Shown here in pieces: positions 5,208-5,225 of a stretch of DNA of 5,225 nucleotides (position 1 is the first letter of the stretch; each line of letters opens with the position of its first letter). This DNA comes from Deltaproteobacteria bacterium (GTDB taxonomy: Bacteria; Desulfobacterota; Desulfarculia; Adiutricales; Adiutricaceae). The stretch covers positions 1-5,225 of the forward strand of contig JAITJP010000342.1 of NCBI GenBank assembly GCA_031278835.1, in the 5' to 3' direction. The translations under genes were made by a program, and so were the position numbers. A model generated the notes under the pieces. The model was not told where the DNA came from. It ran no database searches and saw nothing but the letters and a program-made list of their open reading frames with translations.

Positions 5208-5225
5208 GGAGGATAGTTACGATGG
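5208..5225 (+). CDS. Start of a gene running off the right edge
   Basis: GGAGGAT at 5208-5214 followed by ATG at 5222-5224 (nine bases after GGAGG) is a good translation start for a plus-strand gene. Only the start codon and one further base are inside the window, so the product is unknown. The terminator at 4936-4957 separates it from everything to the left. Confidence 0.55.

Overview
The window reads as a chromosomal stretch of a Gram-negative anaerobe, most likely a deltaproteobacterium of the Desulfovibrio/Desulfobacterota type. Three things point there. The small ferredoxin has the CxxDxxCxxxCP layout known from Desulfovibrio africanus ferredoxin III. Ribosomal protein bL27 lacks the Firmicutes-type N-terminal extension. 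Base composition is intermediate (roughly mid-40s % GC by eye). Genus and species cannot be fixed from this sequence alone.

Layout, left to right. Positions 7-684 hold rplU and rpmA, two large-subunit ribosomal protein genes in their usual order. They are followed by a 180-bp tail and a very strong intrinsic terminator (862-895). The GTPase gene obgE, which often follows this pair, is absent. Positions 1033-1517 form a self-contained ferredoxin unit: a good sigma-70-type promoter, a roughly 120-nt leader with a terminator-like hairpin, the 62-aa ferredoxin gene, and a strong terminator. Positions 1520-1860 are non-coding and carry two copies of a 47-bp repeat, then an AT-rich stretch. A clear promoter at 1861-1889 drives a gene for a small two-helix membrane protein with a long, very acidic tail (1938-2390). 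After 92 bp comes a pyridoxal/pyridoxamine kinase-like gene with an excellent ribosome binding site (2483-3355); it may share the upstream promoter.

From 3356 to 5221 (about 1.9 kb) there is no convincing gene. This stretch holds a strong hairpin whose U-tract lies on the minus strand, a 37-bp tandem duplication, a 9-bp perfect stem-loop, a short open frame without a start codon, and a plus-strand terminator near 4936-4957. It looks like decayed sequence, or a non-coding locus not recognised here. The window ends at a ribosome binding site and ATG (5208-5224) that begin a gene lying almost wholly outside.

The genes do not form a single pathway: translation (L21, L27), low-potential electron transfer (ferredoxin) and PLP salvage (kinase) sit in separate transcription units, each largely bounded by its own signals.
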